Positions 13,033-16,663 of a stretch of 16,663 bases of DNA are shown here, piece after piece. The stretch comes from Dialister sp. UBA6422 (GTDB taxonomy: Bacteria; Bacillota; Negativicutes; Veillonellales; Dialisteraceae). Position 1 is the stretch's first letter. Each line of letters begins with the position of its first letter. Under the pieces are notes generated by a model. That model did no database searches, was not told the origin of the DNA, and saw nothing but the letters and a program-made list of their open reading frames with translations. The position numbers and the translations under genes were made by a program. Location: assembly GCA_002439665.1 (NCBI GenBank), contig DJPC01000123.1, positions 1 to 16,663 of the forward strand. The letters are read 5' to 3'.

Positions 13033-13530
13033 TTATTCCCATTCCGGCAGACGTACTGTCATCCGCTTAGCATCCAAATCGACCTGAAGAATGCAAGAAG
13101 GGATCGCAGGCAGGAGAATTTCTTTCCCCTCTTCTGTTTTCACACTATATACATCATTGGCCCCTGTTTCGATGACTTCTGTGAGTGTCCCCACCGATTC
13201 ACCCTTCTCAGTGACCACACGAAGCCCGATGAGCTCAAAATAATAGTATGTCCCATCATTTCTTTCAGGAAGCATGGAAACAGGCACTTCTACGTCCTTA
13301 CCAATCAGCGTTTCCGCTGTATTGCGATCATCTACACCTTTGAGATGTACAATGTACACTCGCTTGTGAGGACGACCTGAAAGGAGCGTATAAGGCCTCC
13401 CTCCGACTTGGATCTTCTTCAATGTCTTGAACATCTCCGGCCGGTCCGTATCGGGAAGAATACGCAAATCACCCCGCACACCATGCGGGGCTACGATTCG
13501 GCCGACGATTATCATGTCATCGGAGTTCAT
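13033..13530 (-). CDS. rimM: 16S rRNA processing / 30S maturation factor RimM
   Basis: RimM binds S19 and helps 30S head maturation around 16S rRNA helices 31-33b. The 165-residue protein starts its first barrel domain with VGRIVAPHGVRGDLRI (9-24). The second, PRC-barrel, domain runs from about 94 (YYYFELIGLRV) to 163, including GANDVYSV (123-130) and LLPAIPSCI (139-147). The frame is open upstream through a TTG at 13566, but that would overlap ylqD. The ATG at 13530 follows the ylqD stop by one base (TGATATG) and has little Shine-Dalgarno sequence, so reinitiation after ylqD is the likely mode of translation. An ATG at 13515 is a weaker alternative. It is the last gene of the unit. Confidence 0.95.
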   Translation of the reverse strand: MNSDDMIIVGRIVAPHGVRGDLRILPDTDRPEMFKTLKKIQVGGRPYTLLSGRPHKRVYIVHLKGVDDRNTAETLIGKDVEVPVSMLPERNDGTYYYFELIGLRVVTEKGESVGTLTEVIETGANDVYSVKTEEGKEILLPAIPSCILQVDLDAKRMTVRLPEWE

Positions 13531-13531
13531 A

Positions 13532-13939
13532 TCATTCACGGAAAGCAATAATCTTACCGTCTTCAACCAGGATTTCTCCGCCTACGATAGAATTCATATC
13601 GTCACCGACATGAATAGTTACGAGACGGTTCATCGGTGCTCGGTTGAGTTCAGCGCCGATAGTTAATTTTTCCAGGTGTTCTTTGTCAGCAGTCAGCTTA
13701 GCCTTCATCTGCTGCATCTGGGCTTTCTGCGCTTCAAAAGAAGCACGAAGCTGCCCAGCAGCCTGAATATTAACCTTCGCTTGTTCAGCAATTTTTCCGT
13801 TTGCTTCAAATTCAAGCTGAGCCATATCGTGTTCTACACGAGTGAGGTTCGTATTGATTTCATTTAGCAAAGTGGTTTTCAGAGTCTCTGTGAGCTTAGA
13901 TTTCACAGCCACAGGAACAAGAATCTGCATTTCATCCAT
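13532..13939 (-). CDS. ylqD: YlqD-family protein
   Basis: This protein of 135 residues has unknown biochemical function and belongs to the YlqD family of Firmicutes (Pfam PF11068, from memory). Its gene regularly sits between khpA and rimM. After a short strand (ILVPVAVKSKLTE) the protein is a long amphipathic helix (about 15-95) rich in Gln, Glu, Lys and Ala, very likely a coiled coil. It ends in a small beta-rich domain with GDDMNSIVGGEILVEDGKII (112-131). There is no signal peptide or membrane segment. The ATG at 13939 follows GAGGTG, which overlaps the khpA stop region; the two genes are 11 nt apart. Conserved position in a ribosome-assembly unit suggests a translation- or RNA-related role, but that is only context. 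Confidence 0.85.
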   Translation of the reverse strand: MDEMQILVPVAVKSKLTETLKTTLLNEINTNLTRVEHDMAQLEFEANGKIAEQAKVNIQAAGQLRASFEAQKAQMQQMKAKLTADKEHLEKLTIGAELNRAPMNRLVTIHVGDDMNSIVGGEILVEDGKIIAFRE

Positions 13940-13950
13940 TAGGGCACCTC

Positions 13951-14178
13951 TCAGATAATATCTACAGCCACCTTGCGATTTTCGCGCAGGGCGCCTGCTT
14001 TGACAACGGTGCGGATTGCGTTTGCAATGCGGCCTTTTCTGCCGATCACCTTACCCATATCCTCTGGAGCTACATGAACCTGGTAAATTTCCAAGCTGCC
14101 CTTCTGGACTAGAGAAACAGTGACAGCATCAGGGTTCTTAACTAGAGCCTTGACCAGTGTTTCCACCAATTCCTTCAT
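13951..14178 (-). CDS. khpA: KH-domain RNA-binding protein KhpA (YlqC)
   Basis: This small single-KH-domain RNA-binding protein is 75 residues long. In streptococci and lactobacilli it pairs with KhpB (EloR/Jag) to influence cell elongation, and elsewhere it acts as a broad RNA chaperone. The nucleic-acid-binding GxxG loop is GRKG at 46-49 inside MGKVIGRKGRIANAIRTVVK (41-60). The N-terminal helix KELVETLVKALVKNPDAV is typical of the family. The ATG at 14178 follows AAGGAGG by about 7 nt. It lies 12 nt after rpsP and 11 nt before ylqD, firmly inside the same transcript. No KhpB gene is in the window. Confidence 0.94.
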   Translation of the reverse strand: MKELVETLVKALVKNPDAVTVSLVQKGSLEIYQVHVAPEDMGKVIGRKGRIANAIRTVVKAGALRENRKVAVDII

Positions 14179-14190
14179 CTTGCGGCCTCC

Positions 14191-14454
14191 TTATTTCTTT
14201 GCTTCAGCAAACTTAGCGAGGATGCCGTTCTTTCTCAGGATGGAACGAACAGTGTCGGTTGGCTGTGCGCCTTTTCCAAGCCAGGACAGAACCTTTTCTT
14301 CATCAATCTTTACCGGAGCGTCCAGTTTAGCCGGGTCATACCAGCCGATGGTATCGGTCGGAGCACCGCTTCTAGCTGCTTTAGCATCGATAACGACGAT
14401 ACGGTAGAAAGGATTCTTCTTAGCGCCCATACGGGTCAAACGAATTTTTAACAT
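14191..14454 (-). CDS. rpsP: 30S ribosomal protein S16
   Basis: S16 is a small-subunit assembly protein that binds the 5' and central domains of 16S rRNA. The 87-residue sequence is canonical, with MLKIRLTRMGAKKNPFYRIV at the N-terminus, GWYDP in the middle (37-41), and WLGKGAQPTDTVRSIL (58-73). A strong AAGGAGGTG ribosome binding site precedes the ATG, as expected for a highly expressed ribosomal protein. It is 30 nt downstream of ffh and 12 nt upstream of khpA. Confidence 0.98.
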   Translation of the reverse strand: MLKIRLTRMGAKKNPFYRIVVIDAKAARSGAPTDTIGWYDPAKLDAPVKIDEEKVLSWLGKGAQPTDTVRSILRKNGILAKFAEAKK

Positions 14455-14484
14455 TGAAATTTCACCTCCTTGAAATAATCTCGA

Positions 14485-15846
14485 TTATTTATGGAACATC
14501 CCAGGGAAACCACCAAGGCCTCCCATTTTGGATGGATTAAGCTTTTTACCTTTTAATTTTTTCATGGTCTTTTGCATATCAGCGAACTGCTTCATCATGC
14601 GATTCACATCCTGAATCTTTACGCCAGCCCCATTGGCAATACGTTTTCTACGGCTACCATTTAAAAGCTTCACATTGGCGCGTTCTTGAGGAGTCATAGA
14701 AAGGATGATGGCTTCGATATGTTTGACTTCTTTGCCGTCTAGATCGATATCTTTCAGCTGATCCTTGAATTTACCCATACCAGGAAGCATGCCTAAGATG
14801 CTTTGGAAAGAACCAAGCTTTCTCACCTGTTTTAGCTGCTTCAAGAAATCATCAAGGGTAAATTCCCCTTTGCGTACCTTAGCAGCAGCATCCTTCATGG
14901 ATGCCGTATCCATATTTCTCTGCGCTGTCTCGATCAAAGTTTCCAGATCGCCCAGATCCAGGATACGTCCTGCCATGCGGTCTGGATGGAAATCTTCCAA
15001 CCCACCGTCTAGCTTTTCGGATACACCAATCATTTTGATAGGCTTACCAGTGACTGTCTTAATAGAAAGAGCAGCACCACCTCTGGCATCACCGTCCATC
15101 TTAGTCAAGATGGTCCCGTCAATGCCAAGGCTTTCATCAAAGGCTTTGGCTGTATTCACCGCATCCTGACCAGTCATGGAATCCAAGACCAGGAGAATTT
15201 CATGAGGATGAACCTCTGCCTTGATATTTCTAAGTTCAGCCATGAGCTTTTCATCGATGGTAAGACGCCCAGCAGTATCGAGAATGACGATATCCCTATT
15301 GTATGCTTTAGCTGTATCTACCGCATACTGCGCAATATGGACAGGATCCACATTAGGTGGCATGCGATATACTGGCACATCCGTCTGCTCACCCAAAACT
15401 TCCAGCTGCTTAATAGCTGCCGGACGATACACGTCGCAGGCTGCAAGCAGAGGACGATGACCTTTTTTCTTAAACATCAATGCCAACTTACCAGCCGTAG
15501 TGGTTTTACCAGCCCCTTGAAGACCTACTAGCATAATAACTGTCATGCCAGAAGAAGATAAGGACACTTTACTCTGGGTACCACCCAAAAGTTCAGTCAG
15601 TTCCTCCTTGACGATTTTGATCACCGTCTGGTCAGGTTTCAAGCTACCGAATACTTCTTCTCCCATAGCCTTTTCACGGACATGGGCAATGAAATCCTTC
15701 GCTACCTTAAAATTGACATCCGCTTCCAGAAGAGCCCTTCGCACTTCACGAAGCGCACCATCGATATCACTTTCAGAAAGCTTACCTTTCCCGCGTAAAT
15801 CTTTAAATGCGGACTGCAGCTTATCTCCTAAATTCTCAAATGGCAT
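14485..15846 (-). CDS. ffh: Signal recognition particle GTPase Ffh (SRP54)
   Basis: Ffh binds 4.5S/6S-type SRP RNA and the signal sequences of nascent membrane and exported proteins, and docks with FtsY at the inner membrane. The 453-residue protein has the N-domain (about 1-90), then the G-domain with the P-loop GLQGAGKTT (108-116), DTAGR (190-194) and TKMDGDARGG (248-257). The methionine-rich M-domain (about 300-453) contains the flexible LGMLPGMGKFK, the RNA-binding SRRKRIANGAG, and a Met/Gly/Lys-rich tail ending in GGFPGMFHK. The ATG at 15846 follows GAAGGTG by about 6 nt. It lies 10 nt after ylxM, the usual pairing in Firmicutes. The SRP RNA gene is not in the window. Confidence 0.98.
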   Translation of the reverse strand: MPFENLGDKLQSAFKDLRGKGKLSESDIDGALREVRRALLEADVNFKVAKDFIAHVREKAMGEEVFGSLKPDQTVIKIVKEELTELLGGTQSKVSLSSSGMTVIMLVGLQGAGKTTTAGKLALMFKKKGHRPLLAACDVYRPAAIKQLEVLGEQTDVPVYRMPPNVDPVHIAQYAVDTAKAYNRDIVILDTAGRLTIDEKLMAELRNIKAEVHPHEILLVLDSMTGQDAVNTAKAFDESLGIDGTILTKMDGDARGGAALSIKTVTGKPIKMIGVSEKLDGGLEDFHPDRMAGRILDLGDLETLIETAQRNMDTASMKDAAAKVRKGEFTLDDFLKQLKQVRKLGSFQSILGMLPGMGKFKDQLKDIDLDGKEVKHIEAIILSMTPQERANVKLLNGSRRKRIANGAGVKIQDVNRMMKQFADMQKTMKKLKGKKLNPSKMGGLGGFPGMFHK

Positions 15847-15856
15847 CTGGTCACCT

Positions 15857-16180
15857 TCATTCTGTCAAAACCTTCAGCAGCGGACGGGCTTCTTGCAAAG
15901 ATTCATGAGGAATCAGCTCCAAGAGCACCTCGGCTGCTTCTTCTTTCTTTCGCTTCAAAGCCGCCAGATGCAGCACCTTCTCATAAGAAAGAAGCTGCTC
16001 CTCCCCATGACGCATGGCATCATGCACTGCCTGCCGGGAAATGTGGAAATGCTCCGCAATTTCCGCCAGCGTCAAATTTTCATTATAGTATAAGTCCAGA
16101 CAATCTTTCTGTCTGGCAGTTAAGAGATCTCCATAACAATAAAGGAGCTCTCCCTTTTCTACAATATTTTCAATAGACAT
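15857..16180 (-). CDS. ylxM: YlxM-family SRP-associated helix-turn-helix protein
   Basis: This 107-residue protein is of the UPF0122/YlxM family, almost always encoded just upstream of ffh and shown in streptococci to interact with SRP components. The sigma-70 region-4-like helix-turn-helix covers about 36-63 (LTLAEIAEHFHISRQAVHDA), preceded by LTARQKDCLDLYYNE, the typical family lead-in. The longer open frame back to 16339 has no family sequence. The ATG at 16180 has GGTGA five to six nt upstream and lies 14 nt from the predicted transcription start. It opens the six-gene unit. Confidence 0.95.
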   Translation of the reverse strand: MSIENIVEKGELLYCYGDLLTARQKDCLDLYYNENLTLAEIAEHFHISRQAVHDAMRHGEEQLLSYEKVLHLAALKRKKEEAAEVLLELIPHESLQEARPLLKVLTE

Positions 16181-16201
16181 AGTATCACCACAACGAAAGT
16201 T

Positions 16202-16230
16202 ATTATACCTGATGAAAATACTCCTGTCAA
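16202..16230 (-). promoter_or_regulatory. Consensus sigma-A promoter of the ylxM-ffh-rpsP-khpA-ylqD-rimM unit
   Basis: On the minus strand TTGACA (16230-16225) and TATAAT (16207-16202) match the consensus perfectly with a 17-nt spacer. Predicted transcription starts near 16194-16195, leaving a leader of only about 14 nt. High constitutive expression is expected for this unit. Confidence 0.93.
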
Positions 16231-16387
16231 GGATTTTTGCTTTACACACTAAAAATAAAACAGAAGATGTCTCATGATATCTTCTAGCTCTCAACACTAG
16301 TAAATCATAGGATATTTCAAGGCACTTCAGATATGGCATACCTCCATGCCTGTCCGTTGCTACGCCTTACTCCCCTACTATGGCACA
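16231..16387. other. Intergenic, no gene seen
   Basis: The open frame extending ylxM upstream covers this stretch but lacks family sequence and lies upstream of the promoter. A small hairpin ggcat/atgcc occurs near 16335-16350. Nothing else is recognisable. Confidence 0.5.
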
Positions 16388-16423
16388 AAAAGCACACCCT
16401 CTTGTAAAAGAAGATGTACTTTT
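16388..16423 (-). terminator. Minus-strand intrinsic terminator of an upstream gene
   Basis: Arms 16388-16403 and 16408-16423 pair over 16 bp. The three differences are all C-versus-T, which become G-U pairs only in the minus-strand RNA, so the hairpin is directional. A T5 run follows on the minus strand. It probably ends a transcript entering from beyond the right edge. Confidence 0.75.
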
Positions 16424-16452
16424 GTTACTTATGAAATTCCCTTTCGGGCAAT

Positions 16453-16474
16453 TCTACTTTCCATGGAAAGTAGA
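16453..16474. repeat. Perfect 22-bp palindrome centred on CCATGG
   Basis: Bases 16453-16474 equal their own reverse complement, with half-site tctactttcca and no spacer. No U-run follows. A dimeric DNA-binding protein site or a processing signal is possible. Confidence 0.6.
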
Positions 16475-16503
16475 GGAGTGGACTCATCCAAGAAAACATG
16501 AAT

Positions 16504-16519
16504 CATTACCATGGTAATG
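16504..16519. repeat. Perfect 16-bp palindrome centred on CCATGG
   Basis: The sequence cattaccatggtaatg is its own reverse complement. It shares the CCATGG core with the palindrome 30 nt to the left, but the flanks differ. Confidence 0.55.
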
Positions 16520-16520
16520 G

Positions 16521-16590
16521 AATTGGTTAACGGTTGACGATTGACGGTTTACTGTTTACTGTCTATCGCTTACCATCTACTATGTACCTA
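16521..16590. repeat. Degenerate short-period repeat
   Basis: Related words follow one another with a period of 7-9 nt: ggttaac, ggttgacga, ttgacggttta, ctgtttactgtc, then cttaccatctac and gtacctactg. The first half is GGTTGAC-like and the second resembles its complement. This is the same style as the spacers at 46-123 and 11105-11340. Confidence 0.45.
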
Positions 16591-16663
16591 CTGCTATATG
16601 CCCTGTTCGATGGGAAGCCTGGCACTTACATTATCATGCTTGAAGTGAGAACCCGATGAGTAC

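Noticed and set aside
13531..13566. Earlier TTG start for rimM
   Set aside because: It would overlap ylqD by 35 nt and add residues not seen in RimM. The ATG one base after the ylqD stop is better placed.

Overview
The window looks like ordinary chromosome from a low-to-medium GC Firmicute with a Gram-negative-type envelope lineage. My best guess is a Negativicute (Veillonellales, Dialister- or Megasphaera-like). The guess rests on the gene set and order ylxM-ffh-rpsP-khpA-ylqD-rimM-trmD, strong AGGAGG-type ribosome binding sites, a single-chain pyruvate carboxylase, and a stand-alone rubredoxin that suggests anaerobic life. It comes from reading proteins by eye, without a database search. 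I see no phage, IS element, CRISPR array or rRNA.

Layout, left to right. 1-123: the pyc terminator and a bipartite inverted repeat. 168-3596 (-): pyruvate carboxylase with its own promoter and a palindrome-rich upstream region. 4066-5019 (-): an L-2-hydroxyacid dehydrogenase of the lactate dehydrogenase family. 5260-5688 (+): an MscL channel with a C-terminal zinc ribbon. 5877-5960 (+): tRNA-Leu(UAG) with a consensus promoter and terminator. 6282-6446 (+): rubredoxin behind a foldable leader. 6521-7096: a gene-poor stretch with an orphan near-consensus promoter and a possible 44-residue ORF. 7171-8343 (-): iron-containing alcohol dehydrogenase. 8738-9085 (+): a CsoR/RcnR-family metal sensor with a His-rich tail. 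9126-9884 (-): a class I SAM methyltransferase. 10346-11080 (-): YebC. 11347-12680 (-): a SPOUT RNA methyltransferase coupled to TrmD. 13033-16180 (-): a tight six-gene unit ylxM-ffh-rpsP-khpA-ylqD-rimM from a perfect TTGACA-N17-TATAAT promoter.

Functionally, the right third is translation and secretion machinery: the SRP GTPase and its YlxM partner, ribosomal protein S16, the S16-associated maturation factor RimM, RNA chaperone KhpA, two tRNA/RNA methyltransferases, and YebC. The left half is anaerobic carbon and redox metabolism: pyruvate carboxylation to oxaloacetate, 2-oxoacid and aldehyde reduction, and rubredoxin electron transfer, plus osmotic protection. Most genes in the left half are single-gene transcription units closed by long hairpin terminators.

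The less ordinary material is in the spacers. Several hold degenerate short-period repeats related to GTGACTAGTGACTGG or to (G)GTTT/GTT words, usually arranged as nested inverted repeats (46-123, 9918-9972, 11122-11337, 16521-16590). Others hold an orphan promoter with a candidate small ORF, structured leaders before rubredoxin and trmD, and two perfect CCATGG-centred palindromes near the right end.
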